This document shows, piece by piece, positions 1 through 12,264 of a stretch of DNA of 64,000 nt (the first letter of the stretch is position 1; every line of letters begins with the position of its first letter). The notes under the pieces were generated by a model. That model did no database searches. It was given only the letters and a program-made list of their open reading frames with translations, and was not told the DNA's origin. A program made the translations under genes and the position numbers. Source of the DNA: Liolophura sinensis (Eukaryota; Mollusca; Polyplacophora; Chitonida; Chitonidae); contig NC_088301.1 of assembly GCF_032854445.1 (NCBI RefSeq), positions 26,088,402-26,152,401 of the forward strand, read 5' to 3'.

Positions 1-164
1 GTTCACTTAAAGGAGAAGAAAACTTAAAAAAATGACAGTATAGGCTGGAAAGAGCACATTTTTTTCTATCTGGTGGTGCCTGTTGCATAATTTTGCGATT
101 TTTCCTCGCCACACGCAAAGCCTGAAAACGGCAAAGCTGGCATAAATCGAGTCCATCGCGTATA

Positions 165-1250
165 TTTAGACGAACCGGATATGGTATTGTCAAATGAAGA
201 AAGCTCATCTGCATCAGAAAATATATCAAACTATATGTCATATGGCATTAGATAACTAAATACGATACAGTTAAGTAGATACATTTCATTTGCAATTCCA
301 AGCTAAATGACATATACATGTAGCACTGATGATATGCAGATGTACTGGATGAGGCCTTGTGAACGGAATGGAGCTCATCTGCATCAGAAAATATCAGACT
401 ACATGTATATATGACACATTGGGTAGCTAAATATGGCGATGTTGATTACAAAAAGTTCATTTGCATGTGAGGATTCCAAGCTATACCTAGTATAACATTA
501 GTGAACAAAGAGATATGCAAATAAACTGGATAGGATACGGTAAACTGCGTAATGCTCACCTGTATTAGAAAGTACCAAACTGTATGTCATACAACAGTGG
601 ATATAGCTGGATATGGAATTATAAACCACATTAAGTCCACTTGCATTTGACAGTTTCAAAGTAAATGTAATATAGCACTGATGATGTGAGATGCAAAAGT
701 ACTGGATGTGGCATTGCAAACGGAATGAAGCTCATCAGCCTCAGAAAATATCAACCTACATGCGTCATACTGTCATAAACTGTCATAAAGCATGAGTAAC
801 TAAACATGGCGTTGTAAACTTCATAAATTCATCGCATTTGACAATTCTGACAAAGTGTACGCCATCACAGCACTGGTCAAAGGACATATGCTGATGGACT
901 GGATATTGTACCGTAAACTGCAGCTGACAGTTTTACACTATAAACACCATGTAGAGAACGAAGAGACACGTGTATGCTGATGAACTAGATGTGGCACTGT
1001 AAACTGGTATGCAGTTCGCCTGCATCAGAAAGTACAAAACTATATTTCATACAGCATTGGATAACGAATATGGCACTGTAAAATGCATAAACTGCATCGA
1101 CACCAAACAATAACCAAACTACAGTTCATATAGCATTGGATAACGGAATATGGCTCTATCGACTGCATATTTTCATCTACATCTTACAACATCAAAATAG
1201 CACTGGGCAACAGTTTTGTACATTTTGGTACTGTTAACTGTAAAAATTGA
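165..1250. repeat. Old degenerate tandem satellite, period about 175 bp
   Basis: A recurring block reads approximately 'ACTGGATATGG-ATTGTAAACGGAAT-AGCTCATCTGCATCAGAAA-TACCAAACTATATGTCATA'. Anchors of the first part fall near 172, 342, 523, 700, 896 and 983, and CATCTGCATCAGAAA-like anchors near 209, 372, 554, 732 and 1015, so the spacing is about 163-196 bp. Units are diverged by many substitutions and indels. No coding potential. Confidence 0.7.
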
Positions 1251-1712
1251 TGCAGTATCGTAGTACATGCAGCAAGCCCATGTCAAAATCTACGCTTAGA
1301 AAAATACAATATAAATATAAAAAATAAACCTAGAACAAAAGTACAAACATTTATGTCTGTATGGATATAACAAAACACGTGTTCGTATGCACAAAAAACT
1401 ACATTAAATATGAATTCATACATGAAGAGAGTTTATGCATGACATTTTGTCAGTATTTAGAAATATGCAAACGTGGGTGTTATCAAAAAGACAAAAAAAA
1501 TTACCTGGTTGCATATATACAATGGTGCCAAAGTGAAATACCCTTATCAGGTTTTCGAGGACTGTCTATAGCTGCAGGCAAACATGATCACATTGATCAC
1601 ATGATCTACATTGATCAGAGATAATCTAAGAGTATTTTGTTACAGTGCAACGCAGGTTAAGACTCCATTTTCTGGAAAACCTGAAAAAATTAAACTTTTC
1701 GATCCTGTGTTT

Positions 1713-1782
<70 letters not shown>

Positions 1783-2780
1783 AACTATGTTGCAAGAGAC
1801 GGGCTGCTTTAAAGAGCACCAATGCTATCTGACAAGACCTTTTCGTGAAAGCGAGCTGCAGAGTCTCCATATGAAATATGTAGAATGTTTCCATATCCTG
1901 CAAGCATGTTACCACAAATGCCTTGGAAATGACCATAGGGCATAGTTTTAAACTTCCGGGTCACGGATTTCTTTCAGGCTATAAGCCAGATAGAATGATC
2001 TGCGCGGTGTTATACTTGTGATCCCGTATGACTGATGCTTGAAACAACACATCCTGTGTGTTTTTGGTCCCATATGATGTATACACTTGAACATTTTACT
2101 ATCTAAGCATTTTGCCATGTATTTTACGAGTTATATTGTTGTTTTATACACTGAACAGGATACAGTCCAATGTTCCACTATGGCATTAGATGTCTTTAAC
2201 AAATATGCAAATTAACAATGGGAACGAAGAGCCATGCAGCTTAATCCTCACATAGCCTGTGGCGCTCTCTACGTTCGCTTAAAAGCGGCGCATGCGCCGT
2301 AAGCAGTAAATCCGGGCACATGTTTATCCTTATTCACACACTCTGTTTAAAAAGAAAAACCAAGAGACAGTGAACAATGAGGGTCACGAACAGTCTTCGG
2401 TTTTGTCTTCAGATCAGTGTAAAGTTGCCAGAATTGTATAGCCCAGCAGACATCTGTATGAAGAGCATTGTTACAAAGCAACGCGTTCGTGTGTAAAGAA
2501 AGAAAGAACCCTTGTCAAATACTTGGATGGATCTTTTATACATTCCTTTAAAACGATACTCCTTTACTTCACGCGAAGCACCGCATACTTCCTGTTCACG
2601 CTTGCCTTGACAAGCGCGGCTTTTCAAGAACAATGTACCAGTCATTCAAGAACAATGTTCTCGATGGCGTTCAGGATCAGAGCATGTAGGTGTCCTACAA
2701 GACTGGATTTGGCGCTTTACAGGGTACGGACCTCATGACAACAGACGGGGATTAGGGGTTTTACGCCCGCCGTGTGGGAG
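1251..2780. other. Region 3' of CCM2; microsatellite, no gene seen
   Basis: Probably includes the CCM2 3' UTR next to 2781, but no clear polyadenylation signal was found. A (TA)n microsatellite occupies about 1715-1779. The open frames here are short and without recognisable content. Confidence 0.5.
1715..1779. repeat. (TA)n microsatellite
   Basis: Pure alternating TA run of about 65 bases. Confidence 0.97.
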
Positions 2781-2901
2781 TCAGGGGATGGTCACGAACG
2801 GGTCGGTGTAATGAACGTTGTCCATGAAGCGGATATTGTAGGCTGGGGCGCGCCCGGGGCCCGGGTCCGAGTGGGACGTCAGTGACCGCTGGTTAGGTGA
2901 C
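2781..2901 (-). CDS. CCM2: CCM2 terminal coding exon (aa 430-469, stop)
   Basis: The acceptor ATATAGCAG gives an exon whose first base completes a Trp codon. 39 further residues run to TGA at 2783-2781, ending in MDNVHYTDPFVTIP. The exon is GC-rich against AT-rich surroundings and its phase fits the previous exon 4.1 kb away. It does not resemble the vertebrate acidic C-terminus, so this exon rests on splice phase and composition rather than homology. Confidence 0.7.
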
Positions 2902-5900
2902 CTGCTATATTCAAAAACATAAACAAGGACTTAAGCATTTCCTCAGGAGAGTATAGTGTAGTGTGCGAACAGTAAAATTAGTGTACAAAACTCCCAAAAC
3001 TCCAAAATACGCATTTTTTAAATCTTCCTAATGGTAGGTACAGGTCGAATTACATTAATACAGATGGTCTTAAAATTTCACATTATATCGTTTATCATAG
3101 CTTAAGAAAGGACATTCTAAACAGTTTCAAATGCTGTTAACTTATTCTGCAAGTTAAAATTCGGCAAAATTTGAAATTTTTCTCGTTATCCTGTATCTTG
3201 TAAAGATTCATTTTGTAGATTTCAGCTGCAATAACATCAACGCGAATCGGAAACACTTCTTAAATGATATAACTTCAAATGTGGGAAAATTGAACAAGCA
3301 AGAGATAGCTTATACATATAAAACATGTAGACTTAGGAGGTGGGGAAAGTCTCCAGAACTTAGGAGAACTAACAACTAATCTCAGTGGTAATAAATATGT
3401 GTTAGGGAATGCATGGCATGGGTTCAATCCCGTTCTTGGACAAGGAATTTGTGGATTACCCCGCTATCACTGTTCGCGTGGTTTTGGTGACAGGAAAGTG
3501 AAACTGACATTCCTGGTATGAGTGAAACGTTAAGCAACAATCAATTAATATATAAATCAATTGATATAAATTAGTATAAACTGTGCTGAGCAATGTTTTT
3601 GAAATTCTTGAAGGCATAATGCGCCTCAGACTATCCAGATCAATTTACCTCTTCACGTTGTCCATCCTCAGCCGTGCGTTGTTTTTTTTTTTTTTTTTTT
3701 TTTCGTTTTTCCCCTTTTTTCACAACAAAGCAACAATAAATAAATAAATAAATAAATAAATAACTCAATAGCATAGCATATTCTCAGGAATTATTACTGT
3801 ACATTCTAGACTTGTTTTGGCAAAGTTCAGCATTCAATCATAACCGTAATTTGCGTTTGCGTGTGCGTGCAAAAGAGCGTGCCCATTTACATGTCATTGT
3901 CTGTGTGCACTTACCTGTCTTCATAATGTACACTGTCCATATAACGCACGATAACGGGACCTTCTTCTCGGCCCGTGCTTTGGGAAGCGGAACTGGGCAT
4001 TGACCTAGGATAAAGAAACCACCAAGGAAGATATAATGACCTAAACTTGTACATTGAGGACAGTAAAAACATGGTATCTAGGCCACAAAGCAATAGTAGA
4101 ATGGTGTACAACCAAACGATATTCCACGCAATCAAGATGTTTTTCTCGTCCGATTGTTCTTGTCAACGCTGAACTTGCCGTATCTATGTCGCGTACGTGA
4201 CTAAATAGAAAGGAGACACCATTATTAATTCCAGAAACCAGTGAACAAGCCCCCCACCCCACCCCTTTGAATTTTATTCATGGTAATTTTCCAAACTCAC
4301 ATCTCTGGTGATTATATATAGAGTGTTTAAATGAAAAGATGTATTTGGACAAAAATGACGGTTGTAGTAATGGAACACACAGATCTAGAGACATGTAATT
4401 TATTGATGGCATGATAGCAAAACAGAGTAAATTTATCCTTTGCAAAGACCCTCTTTGCAGTTTTTCATGCCTTTTCATATCCATTATACGCCATCTTGCA
4501 TATGCCTGGAAGATTTGACACTATTAGAAACAAGTCTAAATTGATTGTATCAATAGACTTGTAATTTTTTTTTCCATTTCTGCGAGCCACAATTCTGTAC
4601 CTTGTAGAGACTAATCACATTTTCAAACCTTGTGGATGTTATTCCTATTCTGTGTATCATTTGGGAGTCAGTGGCGAATGTCACGAACTGGTACTTGTAC
4701 AAAGGTAGAATAAGGGCAAATGTCACCATCTGGTACTTGTACAAAGGTAGAATAAGGGCGAATGTCACCAACTGGTACTTGTACAAAGGTAGAATAAGGG
4801 CGAATGTCACCAACTGGTAGTTGTATAAAAGGTAGAATAAGGGCGAATGTCACCAACTGGTACTTGTACAAAAGTAGAAAAAGGCGAATGTCACGAACTG
4901 GTACTTGTACAAAAGGTAGAATAAGGGCAAATGTCACCAACTGGTACTTGTACAAAAGGTAGAATAAGGGCGAATGTCACCATCTGGTACTTGTACAAAG
5001 GTAGAATAAGGGCGAATGTCACCAACTGGTAGTTGTATAAAAGTAGAATAAGGGCGAATGATTTATTTACCGCTATACGTATACGCTTAATAGACGCCTA
5101 CAGGATAAAACAGTTAATGGAATGAAATTAGAATGTGTTGCTCACTCGGTTTCTGTTTTAGTGTTTTTCAAATGACACTACTTCGGTCGACTAAATATAT
5201 ATGTATACTTGCTAATGATAATTGTTTTTTTTTTTTTGTTGGCGACAGTTGAGCTGTTTTGCAGTGACGGTGTATGTTTATTAATATAAACACCGGGATG
5301 AACATTGTTTAGCTTGGAGTCTTATCATGCTTTTGTATCCAAAAAGATATCACTTGTTGTTGTATACGCATACCAATGCCAGCGAAGCAAGGTGAAAATG
5401 TCACAATTATGTAGGAAATGCTGTCTGTGAATCGGAAATTTGCATTGAATGACGGCCTTTAAAGCGGACGGCTTCTATATATCTATATGTTATTTATTAA
5501 TCTGCTAACAACCGGAATCACGTTAATAAGATTTCACAGGAATACTCGCTAATTTCCCAAAAGTGTCGATGATTTACTATGGGCATCTCAGTTTCCTTCT
5601 TCCATGAACATGTTATGTTTGTATAAGTGAAAAATTCCTGAATATGGCGTTAAGCACAAATCAAAAATGAACCAAATCAAAGGCATACAGATAGTTAGCG
5701 GTGTCAGGTGCCTCGGGCAAGACAGGTCACACTTTGTCGTATACGTAAGTATAATCCAACTGTCTTCCGATAAATCCTAAATCTTTGGAATATTCCTTTT
5801 CAATGTTACTTTTATGGCTTCATAATAAATTAAACTAGTAAGTCATTTCGTCTCATTAGAACTGTCAATTTTAAACTACAGTTCAAATCCAGTTATATCT

Positions 5901-8900
5901 GGTTCGGCTATACCGCGTTAAATCAGTATAAATTTGTCAGGTGTACTTCGCTAGGTAAAGTGGTATGTCCTCCGGGCTCTACTCAGTCTCCTCCAACATA
6001 TACATCTGACCACCATAAAATCCATAAATAAATGGACAGAGAGGAATAGAGCCGACCATTATAGCTCTTAGATTCCTGTCTTCGTAATAGAGCAAATACG
6101 GCTAAAAGGATGTAGTCCGACTTATTCCACTATAATAGGTACTGCATGGCGTGTCGACAGTAGCAATTATTTAAGATTGGTGGATAGCATTTAGAAAGTG
6201 GCTGAAGTCTGATTCATCATCGTCGCAAATAATTAACAGTGTTATCATTATTTGGGATTAGCACTTTATGGGTATATATATATATAGTACAAATTCCAGC
6301 GCTGCAAAGATTATCGGCCAACCACCTCCTTTTTGCAGGAAGCCTGCTGATCGAATGGTCAACGCGTTTAATATGTACTGCTGATGATTATAGGAACATG
6401 GAGCGGTCTTAGTCAATTTGTGGGGCTAACATATGTGCTATACCCAGAAAAAAATAAATCATAATAAAGGAAATACTTTTAATTATTTGAGACGAGGATG
6501 AATCAAAAAGACGTATATAGGTCCGCTTTAAGATCAATTATTATAATCCGCGTGCTGACATAGTTTCTTAAAACTGAAAAGTTAAATAACTTTAATAATG
6601 TTAAATCCAACAATTTGGGAATGGTAAAGACTGGAAAGCATTTATAACATTCCAAAGTGTTAAAATCGAACACATTATACAATACTTAATGAAGAGTTGT
6701 AACATATTATCTTATGTTAAATTAAATCTTTTATTTCGGTGATATGTTCCCCATTATAAATGGTAAAAATCTTGCAGTCTAGCAGCGCGTTATAACCTGC
6801 AAGTAACCATTATACACTGCGAGAAACGCTTAGGCCAACTGACTAAAAATCTGAGTTATACAACTGAGCTAATTCAACTCAGAAAACCGAGTCATATGAC
6901 CTGATCAGCTGCGTCTTAAAACTCATCTGGTTATTATTGTTCACAGTAGTCTATCATGTCTTTTAACACATAGAAAAGGATGATTCCAGAAAATGATATT
7001 TTATATTTGGCTTTAATAATGGCATACTCACCAGTAACCCGAGTCATCGTACGGGGAAATTCCATTCCTTTCTAAATACTTCTCAAAGTTAGTGTGATCT
7101 CGTTCTGCGATGAAAGGCCACAGACCTGGAGAGATTAACAAATACAAGAATATCAGTTAACGGATTGACTGTAGATCCTTCACCTGTATTAACTGTATTA
7201 ATTAAAATGCCCCCACCCCCCTCAGGGACAGACCGCCCTCATTGAAAAGTCTGTTTCTGTATCTATATATATTATTCTACTAACAACCGGAATCATGTTA
7301 TTAGACATACACACTATTTTGCCAAAAGTTTCCCATGGGCATTCCTGTTTCCTCCACCCACGAAGCTGCCCTCTTTGTAAAAGGGTAAAAATTTTGATCA
7401 GCAATCACATAAAATACATAAATGTCTTTCTCTGATTATTTATTTGAAGGGCAAAGAGGCGTTGCGTTGAAAAAAAAAACTGAAGGAAACATTACGTTAT
7501 ATATAGAGGCCAGATTTGACCTTATTTATAGAATCAAAAAACATTTCTGTACATTTAGTGGCAATGTCTTTACCTCGTTTCACTAGGCCAAAAACACAGC
7601 CTCTCCTGGTCTTCCTGAACATAAAATTAAACACCAGTCGAAGACATGAACTAGAAGATACTGCGACAGCACAAACCTCACAGCAAAATGTACAACTTCA
7701 CCCAATACAGGCAAAGAGACATTCTCAAGAGACAAACCATTCTAACAATGGCGAAGAATGGTTTAAAAATTCCTAGATCCATATATACCATCTTGATTTG
7801 GTAGAGCTACCTATGCACAAATTTCTTCCCGGCAAATCCATGTATAACATTTTCCGTAAACTTGATGGTACACAGACACACAGACAAGCAAACGGAGACA
7901 AAAAACATGATCTCCTTTTGTGGAGGTAATATATGTCATACCTGTCATGAGGTTTTTCCTCTTCTCCCCAAACAGCTGCAGGACTTTGTCACAGAATTGT
8001 GTAAAGGTGAGATCTGTGTGACGTGTCGTTAACAGTTGAGCAAACGTCTTCAGTTCATGTGATGTTAACTTTTTGTGTAACTATAAAAAAAGAAGAAGAA
8101 AATAAAAACATCGATTTTGTATATATACATGTACAGCAACACGTATACGTTGGTTTAGGTTTAGGAGATTCGGTATAGGTTACAATTACCCTAAATCTTC
8201 AACAAATTCGACCACAGCCATGGTGTATGTTTTAGCATATTGTAGAGATGGTGCATAATTCGGTAATGTATGTGCTTCTAACTGAATGAAACATTTGAAT
8301 GTTCAAAATATTTTGTATTATTAGATTGTATGTTTTCAAATTCCAAATAGTTATGCTGAGGTATACCCATGAGATGCTACATGTTTTCACCCCTGTTTAG
8401 GTGCGTGCTTGCACGCTATCTGCATCGATTTTGAAAAGGTTTGGGGTCATAGAAGAATGAATTTTTGATACGAATCACATGTTCTTCCCTTAGATAAAGG
8501 AATATTGTATAATGAACAACAGGAAGTTCTTCAAGGGCTAACCGAGCGATCTTCGGCCAGTATTCCTTTCTTTAAAGACATTCAGAGAATGAGACCGTCG
8601 ACTTCATGTTAATGGTGAAATTTAAAGCCTTCGCCTTTAGAGAGACCTACTACCAAACTATTGTGTACAGGCATCCCATGCAATGCAACCTGTGTATTTC
8701 ACCTTTAAAGGAATTGCATATCAGTTGTAAGTCCCTGTAACAGTTCGCCTCCCTACACTGGAGGAAAAATTTGGGTCATCCTACTCAAAAATATGAGTTA
8801 ATCAATTGAGGTAATTCGATTCAGAAAACTCAGATGTTCTGGCCATATGACTTTTCTAGTATCAATAGTATAACTTTTTGAGTCGGCTGACCCAAACGTT

Positions 8901-11900
8901 TCTCTCATTGAGAAACTCATTGTTTCTACCATTCTCTCACGCACTTTCGAGGTACACGTCTCAACATGTTTACCCGCAGAACGAATCCATCCTTACGATA
9001 CATGATGAATACAGACTTAAGGATATCTAGATAACTGGTGAACTCAATATATACACTCAAACATATATAATTATAGACTCACATAGTCCTACGTACTAAT
9101 ATTTAAAAATTATGAAGTGAAGGAATCTTCAAGTAAATTTAAACTGTTCACGAGATTGATGCTCTTCTAAATAGTTTAAATGTAAGAGATATCTGTATTT
9201 CTTCTTTATTGAATAAAATCCTTTTTGACAATTTGGTTACCATGGCAACCTCAGAAACCCCCCAACTCATCGTTACCTATAGGCATCCACCAAAAATTTA
9301 AATTGCATATTTTTGTAAAACAAACTGGACTTGTAACCTCGGGCATGAATAATGTTGGACAGACAGACGGTCAGTCGCGATACCATCATACAACGCCACG
9401 TGTAAGTCGTTAGTAGCGACTAATGTAGCGTTAGTTGTACCTTATTTAGATAATCTTGGAGAAGCTCGGCTGCTGACCAGGAACTAGAGTCCGTTGAAGA
9501 ACTGGCTGCTCCCCGGCCCGGCAAAGATCGGTAGATGCTGGATGAATACGCCGAGCCGTTGGACGATCTCGTCAGACTGAAATATTCGCAATCAAGGAAT
9601 GATCTATTGTACGAATAGGTGCAAAAATAGCGACGGGTTCAAGATAACGTTTGAACTGGCTGTTTGAACAGTTATTCGTTTCTTGAAGTAAGACCAACAA
9701 AAGCTCCATACCTGAAATAAAATAATACCTTTCACTTTATTAAATGCACTCGATGTAGTGATTCATATGGTGGAATCTATACACGCCATGTTGCCATTAA
9801 GCAATGTGGTCAAATCAGTTTTTACCCATGTACGGTAACCAAGAATTCAAATTAATGGTATTCATAATTTTTGTCAAAATTTTTTTTCAAAGGCCAAAAT
9901 AAGAGCAGCAATATTCTTGTATTAAGAATAAGTTGCATAACGTAAGATTTTTTTATTTGATTCTATTTAAAAATATTTCCCAGCATCATCATGGGAGGAA
10001 AACCGAACAGATTGCTAACAGACTTTCTCATGCACTTACTACCGAAAAGGAAGCCAGTCAGCATAACCTGGACTTGAACTCACAGCGAACGCATTGGTGA
10101 GAGGCCCCTGAATCATTTTCATGCGCTAGCACGAAGCCCAGCACAAGTTTATGAAGATACTTACAAAGCATATCTCCGCGCCGCTCCTCTTGTCGGTTGG
10201 GATCCGAATATTGTTGGTTCAAACACAGAACTGTTCGAATCTGAAACAGAAAGAACCATGGATACAAAGGTTTTACTTGTACCACTTGGATTTCGAGCGA
10301 TTTGATTTTATTTATTATCAAAGCTTTTTTTTTTTTTGACTTTGTACGCGATTAATAGAGTAAGCCAGAGTGCCCTGGAATACATCACCGCCATTCGTCA
10401 GGTATACGCGACAAACCTCCTGATGTGAAACAGTTAATGCGGTGAGAGCTGGGTTCGAATCTGCGCCGTCACTGATCACGAAGAGATGATTTGAGACGAG
10501 GAGAATGCATCATACGAATGAACCATTCCAGTCTGTACTAATCCAAACGTAAGTTTTGCCCATGTCTGCCTTTGCAATGACGTATCAGAAAATACGTATT
10601 GCTCATACATTGCGAGACAACAAGGATCAGTTCAGCTTGGACCCGAATCGCCATTAAACAGGAAAACGTACCACATTTAAAACGAACACACAACTGGCGA
10701 ACTTATTGCATAACTGCATCTTCTTAACTTGGACGTCTTTCACTAAAAAAATATGGGGAAAGGGAGAAAACGTGAAAAGCGACATAAAACTACTACATGA
10801 AAATGCGAGAATTTTGTTTACCTGTTCTAAGTCGTGTGGGACCGGCAGCAGTTAACGCCGACTCAAATTCTTTGTCGATAAAATCCATGGTTGCATCGGT
10901 ATACACCAGCTGGAAACACTGACTCACCAAGGCACAGATCTCTTCCGATATTGTCTGCAAAAATACGAATTGTAGTCTTCTATTAGATTTCCAGTCTATA
11001 CAAATATTAAATATCCAGTAAATATTACACTTTTCGTTGCCTTATACAATTTTGGTGTTTTCCGATCTTGGCGCTCAGCATTATGGTTCCACTTTCAGTA
11101 TACTACATGCATGACAACGTGGGTCGTTACGTTCGGTGTCTTCGGCATTGTGATCTAGTGAGGTAGCAGTTGCAAATATGTCGGGAGTGAGACAGGCCTG
11201 CTTCAAGGAGACACTCTGGAGACTGATAGAAGGATGGAAGCAATGTAAAGCCCCAAGCAAGCAAACATGCAGATCATCTGTCGCTTGTCTTATATCAGTT
11301 ATCCATACCACAAAAGGAAATCCAGGCCCTGAATGTGTGTGCATTGTCGGAGCTAACTCTTTTGGTGATACAGTTCATAGCGGAGAGAACTGAATACACG
11401 CTTAGTGTAGTTTGTAGTTTCTAGTCATATCAAACTGCAAATTGTCCTCCCCTTGATACACTGTTTTTCATGTCTTCTTCATTCATTTAAGCTCACTAAT
11501 GGGGAAATTCTAATGGTTTATTGCTTCTATGCATGTATTCAGTACGATGTAAAACACCGATGAAATAAACATTACAGGCATTCATGATGCTACGTTGAAT
11601 GTCTACGACGGGGTGGATATTTGTCCAACCCAATTTTGTATCCCCTTATCTTCTCGTATAAAACACGATCCTGTACATCACTCTATATTTCTCCATTTTG
11701 GGGGTTGGGGAGGTCGAAGGGGACATAATTTCCTTACTCTTTCGTATACAAGTCGTTTGCCCCCACCCCTGCACTTCAATTGTTATGAATGTTTGTCAGC
11801 ACTCATGTTTCTTTGGTCATTGTTCTTAATAAGGACACGAACGTGTCAGAATCCAAATCACATGGGGATCTCTTTTGTAGGTAACGGTTATAGGTGTGTC

Positions 11901-12233
11901 GAGTTTCAGCTAGTATTTACCTTGTTTTCACAGTATATCACAGCCAACTCACAACCGGACTTTGGGTCACCTGGAAAACAGTGGAACGTTATAAAGATTT
12001 GATAAGACATTTTGGCTTAACGTGTATCGAGATAGCGGGACGTATGTACTCACTAACCAGCTGTTATGTTGATGGCGCTCAGTCAAACGTGTACGGCCGT
12101 ATGTGGGAAGGTCTGCCAGCATCCTGCGGATGGTCATGGGTTTCCCCCGGGCTCTGCCCAGTTTCCTCCCACCATAATGCTGGCCGCCGTCGTATAAGTG
12201 AAATATTCTTGAGTATTGTCGTAAAACACCAAA

Positions 12234-12264
<31 letters not shown>

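Larger units (their letters stand above)
2902..7031 (-). other. CCM2 last intron, repeat-rich
   Basis: A 4.1-kb intron. It holds a decayed SINE-like segment at about 3417-3548, a poly-T run at 3681-3703, an (AAAT)n run at 3734-3762, the 42-bp minisatellite at 4675-5059, and one of two related repeat segments: about 5478-5672 and 7262-7430 share CTAACAACCGGAATCA. The second segment is in the preceding intron. No coding exon was seen. Confidence 0.6.

Noticed and set aside
4550-4955. Repeat-protein-like frames on both strands
   Set aside because: They arise from the 42-bp minisatellite inside a CCM2 intron.
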